From Chitinophaga pinensis (GTDB taxonomy: Bacteria > Bacteroidota > Bacteroidia > Chitinophagales > Chitinophagaceae), in contig NZ_VOHS01000005.1 of the NCBI RefSeq assembly GCF_007896845.1, forward strand, positions 62,001 to 126,000: a DNA stretch of 64,000 nt, given 5' to 3'. Positions 7,566 through 16,267 of the stretch are shown here, in pieces. Below the pieces are notes generated by a model, which saw only the letters and a list, made by a program, of their open reading frames with translations, did no database searches and was not told the origin of the DNA. A program made the translations under genes and the position numbers. The first letter of the stretch is position 1; the number at the start of each line of letters is the position of its first letter.

Positions 7566-9071
7566 ATGAAGTACATATTCAATAAAAAGATATGGCTGCT
7601 GATTATGCCCATTACAGCTGTTATTTATTTCTCCTGCGCAAACAATACAGAAAAGAAAACACAGACAACTGAAGGAGGTGATGCAGGCTCCTGCCAATGT
7701 AGCGAAAATGTAAGTATTCCGTTCAATAGCAATGTACCGGGAGACCTTCCAACAGGATTGTTTTCCACTCAACAAAATGCCGACTGCTTCGGTTGGTGGG
7801 AATTCATCACATTAAACTGGCCCACACAAGGCGACTTTTTCGGTCAACCCGGCAGTACCGCACCTGTACAGTGGGAAAACTATATCACTTCAGAAGAATT
7901 ATATCCGTCTGATGGCGCCGCTCCTCGTGCATGGGCCCAGTTAAGGGAACATCTGAATCTGCCGAAAGATGTACTCGCCAAAGATGAACGTATGAAAGAA
8001 GCAACGCTTCTCCTGAGTATGACCAGCAAATTCGACGGCCTTCCTATGTTTCTGGACAGCATGAATACGGAAGAAGCACAACCTCAGTTCAGCCCTGCAT
8101 GGCTGGGTGCCCAGAATGGAACCAATGTATGGTACGCTATCCATTTCAATCAGGATGAGTATAACTATATCGTCAACAATAAATTCTACGACGCCTATAA
8201 GCAGCATGAAGCTGTGAATAAAGGCGTACCTATCGTATTCCCCTCCGGTGCATATAATGGCCCTACAGGTGCTGTAGAAGTGAAATCTGCATGGCTGGAA
8301 GTGACTGATCCGGATAATCCTAAATGGAAAACCTATAAATTATCCAAAGCAGTCGTAGAAGATATAAAAACCGGTACTTACCGTTATGCCCTTGTAGCAC
8401 TTGTCGGACTACATATCCTGCAGAAAACCACCTCCCAGCCACAATGGGTGTGGACAACTTTTGAACATGAAGCCAATGCGCCGGATATGAACCAGACAGA
8501 TACCACTTCTATCTCGTACAATTTCTATAGTCCCAATTATAAACCACCAACCGTCAAAGTAACCAGTGGCTGTAATAATATAGACACTACGGTTACCTTC
8601 TCCTCATTGCCTAATCAGGCACCGCCCTACTATCTCTGCAGCGGCATGGGCCCCGTTCCTATTCAGGTGAAAAGGCAGTTCCCCATAGATTCATTCGCAA
8701 AAGCAGCTAACAAAACACTGCATGCGTATATCGAAAAAAACTATGCGGGATCTATATGGTCACACTACCATCTGGTAAATGTGTTGTGGTCTACCAAAAA
8801 CCCACCTCCAGGCATTCCGGAGAAACCACAGATCCAGCCTTTACACCCAATAGCCATGGCGCCATCGCCGAAAGACCAGCCAGTTGCAAATACCACGATG
8901 GAAACGTACATCCAGTCGCAAACCTGTACCGGCTGCCACCGGTTCACGCAGATTGCGCCTATTCCGGGTGATACCAATCCAAAGTTTGCAGCTGACTATA
9001 CATTCTCCATGTTCAACGCCAGCTATCCCGGAAAAAAAATCATTCAGAAAATCAACAAGCAGAAAAAGTAG
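7566..9071 (+). CDS. Lipoprotein with a C-terminal CxxCH haem-binding motif
   Basis: The ATG at 7566 gives 501 residues beginning with a clear lipoprotein signal ('WLLIMPITAVIYFSC', lipidated Cys24). A GTG at 7512 would put 18 extra residues before the signal peptide, so it is rejected. 'CTGCH' at residues 454-458 is a covalent haem c attachment motif. A segment reading 'QPQWVWTTFEHEANAPD' and the Trp-rich 'CFGWWEFITLNWP' resemble a family of large cytochrome-c-like hypothetical proteins. The protein is probably a periplasmic or outer-membrane-anchored redox protein. The partner and distal haem ligand are unknown. A terminator follows at 9101. Confidence 0.75.
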   Translation: MKYIFNKKIWLLIMPITAVIYFSCANNTEKKTQTTEGGDAGSCQCSENVSIPFNSNVPGDLPTGLFSTQQNADCFGWWEFITLNWPTQGDFFGQPGSTAPVQWENYITSEELYPSDGAAPRAWAQLREHLNLPKDVLAKDERMKEATLLLSMTSKFDGLPMFLDSMNTEEAQPQFSPAWLGAQNGTNVWYAIHFNQDEYNYIVNNKFYDAYKQHEAVNKGVPIVFPSGAYNGPTGAVEVKSAWLEVTDPDNPKWKTYKLSKAVVEDIKTGTYRYALVALVGLHILQKTTSQPQWVWTTFEHEANAPDMNQTDTTSISYNFYSPNYKPPTVKVTSGCNNIDTTVTFSSLPNQAPPYYLCSGMGPVPIQVKRQFPIDSFAKAANKTLHAYIEKNYAGSIWSHYHLVNVLWSTKNPPPGIPEKPQIQPLHPIAMAPSPKDQPVANTTMETYIQSQTCTGCHRFTQIAPIPGDTNPKFAADYTFSMFNASYPGKKIIQKINKQKK

Positions 9072-9100
9072 GACGGTAATAAATGAGAAAAAACAAATTA

Positions 9101-9127
9101 CGGCCCGTTTTCGGGCTGTTTCTTTTT
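9101..9127 (+). terminator. Rho-independent terminator
   Basis: CGGCCCG and CGGGCTG form a short GC-rich hairpin with a TTT loop, followed by TTTCTTTTT. It sits 30 bp after the CxxCH-lipoprotein stop. Confidence 0.65.
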
Positions 9128-9148
9128 ATACTCACTCCTGACAGAGTG

Positions 9149-9180
9149 TTGAATAATACATTCCAAATATTCTATATTTG
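9149..9180 (+). promoter_or_regulatory. Promoter with -33 TTG and -7 TATATTTG
   Basis: TATATTTG at 9173-9180 matches TAnnTTTG exactly. A TTG at 9149-9151 lies 21 bases upstream, at the proper spacing for the Bacteroidota -33 element. The gene start at 9210 follows after 29 bases. Confidence 0.6.
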
Positions 9181-9209
9181 ACCCGGAATTGAATTTCAAA
9201 CCTATACCA

Positions 9210-9809
9210 ATGGATAATTTAGATATCGTACAGATATTAGGAACCGGACTGTCCGGATTTGGCTTTTTGTTGATGTATCTGGCATATAAACTGATCAGTA
9301 GTCTGGTGCCCCTACCCAACGTTAATCCCAATATTATCAAGATGATCAACCGCTATATGCTGGTTTGCTTTATCATGACAGTGACCGTCGGCATCTTTAC
9401 TTTCATGACGACTTCCTATAAGAATAACGTGATTTCTGATCAGGCAGCCCTGATCAAGAGTAAAGATACTGTTGTAAACATTCTGGCTACCGCCCAGAAA
9501 GCCAAATTGCTTTCCGACAGCCTTTCCCGTAATATAGACGGTCCTCTGGCCGGAGAAGTAAAAACCAGACAAAACAGCTATCTGGATACCTTACAGAAGT
9601 ATATTGACGGAGAACACAACCCGGCACAACACGAACGGTTTAACCGGTATAAAGAGAGCCTGACCAATATCACGGACTCCCTGACCATGGAGAATCTCGA
9701 TCGCAAAAGAAAAGAATTCCTGAAGGAGAAATATGTGGGGATCAATGACTCCATTACCCGATTCTCACTAAAACTGGCAGATGCAAAAAGCGTAGTCGCG
9801 CCTAAATAA
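9210..9809 (+). CDS. Small membrane protein with C-terminal helical domain, unknown function
   Basis: The ATG at 9210 gives 199 residues; the upstream in-frame TTG at 9189 is less likely because of promoter distance. Two hydrophobic segments are visible (residues ~6-30, 'GTGLSGFGFLLMYLAYKLI', and ~47-68, 'MLVCFIMTVTVGIFTF'). The remaining ~130 residues are Lys/Asp/Ser-rich and probably helical or coiled-coil ('AQKAKLLSDSLSR', 'LTMENLDRKRKEFLKEK'). This suggests an inner-membrane anchor with a soluble sensor or scaffold region. No known family was recognised. It is a single-gene unit with its own promoter and terminator. Confidence 0.7.
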   Translation: MDNLDIVQILGTGLSGFGFLLMYLAYKLISSLVPLPNVNPNIIKMINRYMLVCFIMTVTVGIFTFMTTSYKNNVISDQAALIKSKDTVVNILATAQKAKLLSDSLSRNIDGPLAGEVKTRQNSYLDTLQKYIDGEHNPAQHERFNRYKESLTNITDSLTMENLDRKRKEFLKEKYVGINDSITRFSLKLADAKSVVAPK

Positions 9810-9824
9810 CATATGCTCAAACAG

Positions 9825-9871
9825 AAACAGGTGTTGTATCGATAAAGCTGATACAACACCTGTTTTTTTAA
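9825..9871 (+). terminator. Strong rho-independent terminator
   Basis: A perfect 16-bp stem (AAACAGGTGTTGTATC with its complement, 9825-9840 and 9850-9865) is followed by a T tract. It terminates the small membrane protein gene and shields it from the convergent operon. Confidence 0.85.
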
Positions 9872-9912
9872 CTACCAACGGAAGCCGTGCCGTTTAAACA
9901 GCACCGGTTATC

Positions 9913-11973
9913 TTAGGCAATCTCAGCTGCCTCCACGTTTTTACTACTTTTCTTTTCCTTTTCTTTTTCTGGTTTTCCACACGGACAGATGAACGGATAT
10001 TCTGCATCATCGATCAGTGGTTCTATGCCAAAAAAGTCATTCAACACCGATTCCGCCGTACAATAAGCGCCTTCCACCCATGCCTGATCATTGGAATACG
10101 CCTCTCCTACGATGAAGATATTCGCATCCTGACCCGGATTGAGTGATGATGGCTTCCTGATCTTCTGCTGTACATCACATACATCATAATGTGCTGCCCA
10201 CGCATGGTAACCGGCATTGAATGGCGGTAAAGACCAGTCCATAAACCTTGTTTCCAGCGGTTCAGGAACAAATGTATAATCTGACTGCGGACCAAAATGC
10301 ACGGCCGCCAGCTGTGCACGCAGCATTTTGACCATTGCTTTCGATGGTTCTCTTGGTCCGTCCAATGTCTGATAATCTTCAGAAAAAGGTATCACACGTT
10401 GCCGGTCAGGTCCCAGCTCCAGCTCCTTCCAGAAGCTGGCATACATTTCATCGTCATAAGCGGCCAGCAGACCATACACTTTCTTCGCTTCCTTATTCAG
10501 GGCATTATCCCCGAAATAAACAACCTGACGAATAGGCATATCTGTCACGCTTGGGCCGATCGTATTGCGATGTGCAGCCAGCAGCAATTGTTTTTCCTGC
10601 TCTACTGTCAACCTTTCGTTAATCGCCAGTTCCACTGTCTTCACAAAAGTATCAGTAGAAGCAAATGGTGTTTCAAAAATATTGGTGTCCTTTTTAATAT
10701 CCGTCAGGTATTGTTCCGGAAAACCCGCTTTTCTCAACTGCTCAATCACATCCTGTGTGATTTCATAACCATTGATCTGTGCAGGATAGGTCGGCGGCGT
10801 CTTTGCATTATCCGCCCACCATGGCTCATGGAAGAACATACCTATTTTGTAGGATGGCTGTAAAATAGCCGATTCCAGATAGAGCTGTACTTTAGAGGTG
10901 TTCAACACATCTACTGCACCTTCCAGATCTTCGTAACGCGTTGCCTGTGCTACTTTTTCAATCGGTGCACGGGACATCGCCATCCATGCCGCATCCGTTT
11001 CAAAGGTGCCGTTCTTTTTGTTGGGGTTTTCTCGGGAAGCCGTCGTATACCTGATCTTATTACCTATCTGTAAAATGGAATGCAGACGCGTATTATGCTT
11101 GTAATTCAGTTTTACACCCTTTTCCTTCGCCAGATCCTCAATGGCGTTAAACAGGGCTGTAAACATGTAAGAATACCCCTTTGTCAAGGTCTTGTACTCC
11201 GTACCCGGTGTAAACTCATTATTCGCCTGAAAGGCAACTGCCGAGTTCCAGTTGATCACGTTAGAGCTATACCCGTTTCCATCTGATGTATAATTAAAAC
11301 CCTCTGTTCCCAGCTGATCAAACATCAAGTTCCAGTAACCTATATCGCTCAGCTTATCTCCTTTTTTAAAGGCAGAACTATCCGGCATATTGACTTTAAT
11401 CACACCGTTGGCATAGAAGTTACACCATTCGGCTCTCGTCTGCGGACCAGAATGAGCGGTAACTGCCAGGTTTTCCACAATATTAAAACCGGTATCAGGA
11501 GAAGCCGCTGCACCATAGTTATCCACATTATAAGGTGCCGGGTTATTCGAAGAAATCTGGTTCAGATACATATTCTTTGTACGCAGGTAATACAGCGGAT
11601 TAGTGGATTCATTAAAAGGCACCGCGTATTTATCCAATCCAAGCTTTTTAATTACGGTGGTTACCAGCCGGTGTCCACCCGCTTTGCCGTCATTATCCCC
11701 ATTCCAGTATGAGTAACGCATACCACCTACTTCCAGATAAGAATTATCCGGATCGTTTTTATAATGCCATGTACATACGCGTGCACCGGGTTCACGTGTA
11801 CCTTTATTTTTGTCATTAAAGGCATAATGCCCGAAGTCGATAAGATCCAGTGTATCGCCGGCAGTCAGTTGTTTTGCCTTTGCACCGGTATCTCTGACTT
11901 TACCGTTCAGCAATCGCCAGGCAGTATAAAGCCCTGCTGCTCCGGCGCCAAAAATTGAATATGTTTTAGCCAT
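9913..11973 (-). CDS. FAD-dependent amino-acid/monoamine oxidase
   Basis: The ATG at 11973 gives 686 residues starting directly with the FAD-binding Rossmann motif 'YSIFGAGAAGLYTAW' (GxGxxG at residues ~9-14). A TTG at 12033 would precede this with 20 poorly matching residues inside the upstream gene, so it is rejected. 'LEVGGMRY' is the conserved second motif. The C-terminal 'FIVGEAYSNDQAWVEGA' is the FAD-closing motif typical of flavin amine/L-amino-acid oxidases. The expected reaction is oxidation of an amine or amino acid to an imine/2-oxo acid with H2O2 formation. The C-terminus carries 'CPCGKP' and a Lys/Glu-rich tail of unknown role. It is 43 bp downstream of the ThDP decarboxylase gene and almost certainly co-transcribed with it. 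The exact substrate is not readable. Confidence 0.85.
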   Translation of the reverse strand: MAKTYSIFGAGAAGLYTAWRLLNGKVRDTGAKAKQLTAGDTLDLIDFGHYAFNDKNKGTREPGARVCTWHYKNDPDNSYLEVGGMRYSYWNGDNDGKAGGHRLVTTVIKKLGLDKYAVPFNESTNPLYYLRTKNMYLNQISSNNPAPYNVDNYGAAASPDTGFNIVENLAVTAHSGPQTRAEWCNFYANGVIKVNMPDSSAFKKGDKLSDIGYWNLMFDQLGTEGFNYTSDGNGYSSNVINWNSAVAFQANNEFTPGTEYKTLTKGYSYMFTALFNAIEDLAKEKGVKLNYKHNTRLHSILQIGNKIRYTTASRENPNKKNGTFETDAAWMAMSRAPIEKVAQATRYEDLEGAVDVLNTSKVQLYLESAILQPSYKIGMFFHEPWWADNAKTPPTYPAQINGYEITQDVIEQLRKAGFPEQYLTDIKKDTNIFETPFASTDTFVKTVELAINERLTVEQEKQLLLAAHRNTIGPSVTDMPIRQVVYFGDNALNKEAKKVYGLLAAYDDEMYASFWKELELGPDRQRVIPFSEDYQTLDGPREPSKAMVKMLRAQLAAVHFGPQSDYTFVPEPLETRFMDWSLPPFNAGYHAWAAHYDVCDVQQKIRKPSSLNPGQDANIFIVGEAYSNDQAWVEGAYCTAESVLNDFFGIEPLIDDAEYPFICPCGKPEKEKEKKSSKNVEAAEIA

Positions 11974-12016
11974 TTTGTGTGGTGATTTGAAGGTGAGGAA
12001 ATGTGAGATAGATTTT

Positions 12017-13738
12017 TTAAGGTTCGAGGCCAAGACGACGCATCTGTCCCGGCAGGTCTTTCTGAGGAATAACGACTTCTACCAGTGCAGGCTGATTCTG
12101 TATTCCGGCGATGACAGGGAGCAGATCTTCCAGTTCTTTTACGGTAGTAACCCGGAAGCCTTGTGCACCAAAGGCCTGTGCAAGCGCGAGATAATCCCAT
12201 TTAGGCAAGAGATCGAACGTATCGAATTTGTGTTCCGGACCGGGTTTAAACGCATCCATATTCACGTATACCTGTTCGATAGCATATACCGCATTGCTCA
12301 TTACAAATATGACTGCATTGAGATTGTTTCTTGCCAATGTGGATAATGACTGGCATACCGTCATAAAGCCGCCATCACCTGCCACAGCCCATGACCTTTT
12401 ACCACTGCCCAGCTGTGCCCCGGTGGTTGCACCGGTTTCATAACCGATGATCTGCCATGCTGCGGAGGAGAGGAAACTGTTTTGCGGTAATCCATAAGCA
12501 TTAGTGGCAACATACATCGCGGAACTGATACCAAATGTCCAGACGATATCCTGCAGCATATTCCCCTCATGCAGGAATTTCATAGTGTGCTGGAAGAAAC
12601 GGTTGTAGGTGAGTACTTCAGGAGTTGCATCAAAAACAGGATCTGAATTAGAGATCCATGGTTCCGGATAACGCGGTGGAGGCGGCGCTATTACATCCAG
12701 CGGATAAGGGGCTCCATGTGCTTTAAAACGTTCGATCAGTGCACGCATGAAATCTTCCATGGTCACCTCTTCATAAATAAAGTAACCCACTCTTACCAGT
12801 TCAGTAGTAGCCAGTACCATATCCGCATACTTATTCTCTATAAACCACAGATAGTCGTCTGTGATAATAGTGCCCAGTGTCAGGAAACAATCTGACTCTG
12901 CCACCAGATTGCGTACACTTTCAATGGAAGCCTGATCTGAATAAGTACCGATAAATTTCTCACCACCTTCATCCAGCACTGTTTTACCCAGACTGGTCGT
13001 GGTGTAGAGATAACCGCTGACGTCAATCAGTTCCTGTAAAAGCGGTGAAAGTCCGTGGCGTAATACTTCTACGCCTGCAAAGATCAATGGCTTCTGTGCA
13101 GCTGTCAGCTGTGCCCATGCAGTACTGACTGCATTCTCCAGTGCCAGTGGTTCACTTTCAAATCTGATCGCTTCCAGTGGTGTTTCTGAGGGACGTACGC
13201 AAGGTTCTCCCCATACTTCTTTGTAACACTCAATAAATACCGGCCGCTTATAAGTCAGAGCAGCCACTATCAGACGATCAATCTTTTCTCCTGCACCTGC
13301 AGAAGTGCTCAGCGTTTCTGAAGCAACCGTTACCTGACCGTATACTTCCTGATCAGCAGCAAGATTGCCGGTTGAGTGATGATACAAAACGTCATACATC
13401 TTTGTGATCTGTCTGGCATCTGCTCCGGGTGTTGCAGAAATAACCACAACAGGGCTCCGCTCTACATAGGCGCCACCGATTGCGTTCAATGCAATAAAGG
13501 TACTTACTCCATATTGCAGGGATACAGCTGCCAGTCCGCGGGTACGGCCGTATGCATCCGCGGCATACGCAGCATCCAGTTCGTTGATTGCCCCCACGGC
13601 ATTCACACCGGGGAAATGCTCTAATGTTTGTGTGAAGTGCTTTACATAATCGCCGGGGATCTGGAAAACTTCTGTAACATTCAATTGTCTAAGCCGGGTT
13701 AATAAATAATCCGCAACGGTAAATGTTTCGTTTTGCAT
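12017..13738 (-). CDS. ThDP-dependent 2-oxo-acid decarboxylase (pyruvate/indolepyruvate decarboxylase family)
   Basis: This 573-residue protein has the full length of the pyruvate decarboxylase family. The N-terminal domain has 'QIPGDY' and the catalytic Glu53 in 'INELDAAYAADAYGR'. The paired histidines His120-His121 ('LYHHSTG') mark decarboxylases as opposed to acetolactate synthases. The C-terminal ThDP motif is 'GDGGFMTVCQSLSTL' from residue ~454, ending near 'VMSN'. It should convert a 2-oxo acid to an aldehyde plus CO2. With the downstream oxidase it would form an amino acid to aldehyde route, possibly for an aromatic amino acid; that pairing is inference from the operon. Confidence 0.88.
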   Translation of the reverse strand: MQNETFTVADYLLTRLRQLNVTEVFQIPGDYVKHFTQTLEHFPGVNAVGAINELDAAYAADAYGRTRGLAAVSLQYGVSTFIALNAIGGAYVERSPVVVISATPGADARQITKMYDVLYHHSTGNLAADQEVYGQVTVASETLSTSAGAGEKIDRLIVAALTYKRPVFIECYKEVWGEPCVRPSETPLEAIRFESEPLALENAVSTAWAQLTAAQKPLIFAGVEVLRHGLSPLLQELIDVSGYLYTTTSLGKTVLDEGGEKFIGTYSDQASIESVRNLVAESDCFLTLGTIITDDYLWFIENKYADMVLATTELVRVGYFIYEEVTMEDFMRALIERFKAHGAPYPLDVIAPPPPRYPEPWISNSDPVFDATPEVLTYNRFFQHTMKFLHEGNMLQDIVWTFGISSAMYVATNAYGLPQNSFLSSAAWQIIGYETGATTGAQLGSGKRSWAVAGDGGFMTVCQSLSTLARNNLNAVIFVMSNAVYAIEQVYVNMDAFKPGPEHKFDTFDLLPKWDYLALAQAFGAQGFRVTTVKELEDLLPVIAGIQNQPALVEVVIPQKDLPGQMRRLGLEP

Positions 13739-14034
13739 GAGTCGTGGTTTATGATGATCTTTCGAGGAATACTATGGGCAATAGCAAACATGCCCGGGCA
13801 TATCAGCCCGGCAACCTGAAACAATAAGATTATTTTTACCAGTTATTGAATTCCACAGCAAAAAACACGAAGCACCGCAGTGCGGTTACATCGTCAGTTC
13901 AAATGAGAGTTGATTTGATTAATTCCCTTGAGGTCGATTTTGAGTATAGTATAGATTATTCTGAGTCGTTGTGATTATGATCCCACAAACTGAAATTATG
14001 GCAAATTTGTTTAAAAACAAAAAACATCGCTCTA
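13739..14034. other. Upstream region of the decarboxylase-oxidase operon
   Basis: This 296-bp spacer contains a 12-bp palindrome, ATGCCCGGGCAT (13790-13801), and a nearby GC hairpin (CCGGGC 13794-13799 with GCCCGG 13806-13811). Both lie ~55-75 bp upstream of the decarboxylase ATG. They are a candidate operator or mRNA leader structure. The rest is AT-rich with no recognised element. Confidence 0.4.
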
Positions 14035-15057
14035 TTACTTATTGTCTGATAATGACATTCCAAGAGCAGCTGCCAATGCTGTTATCTTAGCCGGCGTATT
14101 CAGACTCTTTTCCAGATCAGCAATGTTCAGATTACCTGCCCTGCTTTTGAACAGGTATGTTTTGAATACATACTGATTGGCTACAACTGAGAACTGCCCG
14201 CCGTGTGTATCAGTCAACTGTGTCACGAATGCATCTATAGCTGTTATTAACGCCGGATACGTCGCTGATAAACCGGCAGACCATTCCGCAATGGCGGACA
14301 AATACTCTTTCACTTCCGGTACCTCTATATAAGCCAGTTTATCCAGTTGTTTCTGTATGTTTTCAAAGGTCATGTTTTCCCAATCCTTCGACTTTAATAC
14401 CGGTATCTGCCAGATGGCCTGTTCTTCTTCCCAGTAATCGCGCTCCACTTTCACCTGATGCATGATGAACCCCGGCAATTCTATTGCAGTAAGATAACCC
14501 GCATGACAGGCTCCGGTATCAATCCCCCATGTGTTGTTCTTTATTTCAGGTAATGCGCCTGTCACATGATGACCATAAATCAATGGTTTATTACCCTGAT
14601 AGCGGTTGACCCACTCCGGCGCTTCCCCATATTTCTTCTCCAGATAACGATCTCCGGCGGTAGATCCACATAAGACCTCTTCCCGCTGGGCGGCCAAAGG
14701 GATATTATGTTCAAATGCGGCATGTACGATAATAGCTTCGGGTGTCTCATGAAAATACGCCAGTGTAGCACACCATTCCAGAAATGCAGTGTATGTATCT
14801 CCGAATTGCAGTTTCACGATTTCCTGTGCATAACTCAACACCCCGTTCAGGTGTTTGCGTTCATGGTTGCCCATCAGCACTTTACTGTTTGGTCTGTTCC
14901 TAAAGTATTCATATACCTCGCGGGATTTTCCCCCACGATCCACAATATCTCCTACGGAGAGTAACAGGTCCTCTGACTGTAATCCCATCAGATCAGTCAG
15001 TTGTATCAGTTCATCATAACAACCATGAATATCTCCTACGACGAATGTGCGGCTCAT
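14035..15057 (-). CDS. PPP-family metallophosphoesterase (serine/threonine phosphatase-like)
   Basis: This 340-residue protein carries the full PPP phosphatase metal-site series: 'GDIHGC' (residues 8-13), 'GDIVDRGG' (36-43), 'GNHE' (63-66) and a later 'YGHHVTG'. It should bind two metal ions in the cytoplasm and cleave phosphoesters, possibly protein phosphate or dinucleoside polyphosphates, since bacterial relatives include both. The last ~130 residues after 'WQIPVLKSKDWENM' form an extra helical C-terminal region beyond the minimal enzyme. It is divergent from the PARG-like gene, sharing a 120-bp promoter region. Confidence 0.88.
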   Translation of the reverse strand: MSRTFVVGDIHGCYDELIQLTDLMGLQSEDLLLSVGDIVDRGGKSREVYEYFRNRPNSKVLMGNHERKHLNGVLSYAQEIVKLQFGDTYTAFLEWCATLAYFHETPEAIIVHAAFEHNIPLAAQREEVLCGSTAGDRYLEKKYGEAPEWVNRYQGNKPLIYGHHVTGALPEIKNNTWGIDTGACHAGYLTAIELPGFIMHQVKVERDYWEEEQAIWQIPVLKSKDWENMTFENIQKQLDKLAYIEVPEVKEYLSAIAEWSAGLSATYPALITAIDAFVTQLTDTHGGQFSVVANQYVFKTYLFKSRAGNLNIADLEKSLNTPAKITALAAALGMSLSDNK

Positions 15058-15177
15058 ATTGCAGTATAGGGTAAGGTTAGCGGCTGAAAATTACACCTTT
15101 CACGAAAAATAATTTGTCTGTTTCAGGAAAAAGATTTCTCTTTGTGTCGAATTAACGCAAAGTAAAATTAACCCACT

Positions 15178-16050
15178 ATGAACAAAAATGAAAGAGTGGC
15201 GATCGCTTATGAGACCGTGGATATTTTAAACACGGGTCGGTATAGCAACCCTGAGAAAGAGCTGGTAGATATCAGTGCGGCACTGCAATACACAGTGGAT
15301 AACACCATTCATTATACCCCCGATGATTTTGAAAATGTGCTGATTGCGAGAGACAAACTGTTGCAGACACCGGTTGCGGACACCTGCACATTTGAAGTAA
15401 CAGCCGAAACGACTTTTGGCGCTGCGGCCAGACTGATACAACAGGAAGGAGAAGAAGACGTGTGTTGCCTGAATTTCGCTTCTGCGAAGAATCCGGGCGG
15501 CGGTTTTCTGGGTGGCGCACAAGCACAGGAAGAGAGTCTGGCAAGGGCAAGCGGATTGTATGCATCTCTGAAAGCCAAACCTGCTATGTATTACTTCAAT
15601 CGCGCAGAAGGCAATCTGTTGTATTCGGATCATATGATCTATTCCCCCCTGGTACCCGTATTCAGAGATGATAATGATCAGCTGATTGAACAGCCCTATC
15701 ATGTGTCAATTATTACTTCTCCGGCTGTCAACCGGGGCGCGCTGATTGAAAATCAGCCGAATAATGCACACCGCATAGAAGCAGTGATGCTGGAACGGAT
15801 TGAGAAGCTGTTGTCTGTCGCAGTTATGAATAAACAAAGCACCCTGATCCTTGGCGCCTGGGGCTGTGGTGTATTTAGAAACAAAACGACAGATGTGGCT
15901 GCATGGTTTGCCCATCATCTGTTGCATAATGAAGCTTTCAGACATGCCTTCAAAAGAGTGGTTTTTGCTATTTACGATCCATCGGAGAAAAAGCAAAGCA
16001 AAGACGCTTTCGTAAAAGAGTTCAGCCGTCCTTTCACCCCTGTTGTTTAA
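15178..16050 (+). CDS. PARG-like macrodomain protein (TIGR02452 family)
   Basis: This 290-residue protein matches microbial poly(ADP-ribose) glycohydrolase-like proteins (TIGR02452). The diagnostic signature GGG-x(6-8)-QEE is present as 'GGGFLGGAQAQEE', with GGG at 107-109 and QEE at 117-119; the second glutamate is the catalytic residue in studied PARGs. 'LGAWGCGVFRN' is the phosphate-binding loop typical of macrodomains. The expected activity is removal of ADP-ribose from targets or hydrolysis of related NAD metabolites. No ADP-ribosyltransferase gene is seen nearby. It ends just before a strong terminator. Confidence 0.88.
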   Translation: MNKNERVAIAYETVDILNTGRYSNPEKELVDISAALQYTVDNTIHYTPDDFENVLIARDKLLQTPVADTCTFEVTAETTFGAAARLIQQEGEEDVCCLNFASAKNPGGGFLGGAQAQEESLARASGLYASLKAKPAMYYFNRAEGNLLYSDHMIYSPLVPVFRDDNDQLIEQPYHVSIITSPAVNRGALIENQPNNAHRIEAVMLERIEKLLSVAVMNKQSTLILGAWGCGVFRNKTTDVAAWFAHHLLHNEAFRHAFKRVVFAIYDPSEKKQSKDAFVKEFSRPFTPVV

Positions 16051-16086
16051 CCCCTGTCTTCCGGAGTGGATGTCAGCGGCATCCCC

Positions 16087-16125
16087 AAAAAGGTGTATCG
16101 TGTCAATCCCGATACACCTTTTTTT
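16087..16125 (+). terminator. Strong rho-independent terminator
   Basis: AAAAAGGTGTATCG (16087-16100) pairs with CGATACACCTTTTT (16110-16123) across a nine-base loop, with T7 on the 3' side. It terminates the PARG-like gene. Confidence 0.85.
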
Positions 16126-16267
16126 ATATAGCGCTATTAGTTTGATTGTCTTGTCCTGATATAGGTTTACGGTTTGGGTGAGATAATCCGTTTGAATTTT
16201 ACAATATTAAAATATAATCCTGGAAAAGTTTTTTTGCTGATTTTAGTCCTGGATCTGGTTTACAGTA

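Noticed and set aside
11974-12033. TTG start at 12033 for the FAD oxidase
   Set aside because: The extra residues lie inside the upstream coding region and precede an ATG that starts directly at the Rossmann motif.
13940-13953. 14-mer TTGAGTATAGTATA shared with the palindrome at 58390
   Set aside because: No inverted arm or other family block is nearby; a chance AT-rich match of this size is expected between sequences of this length.
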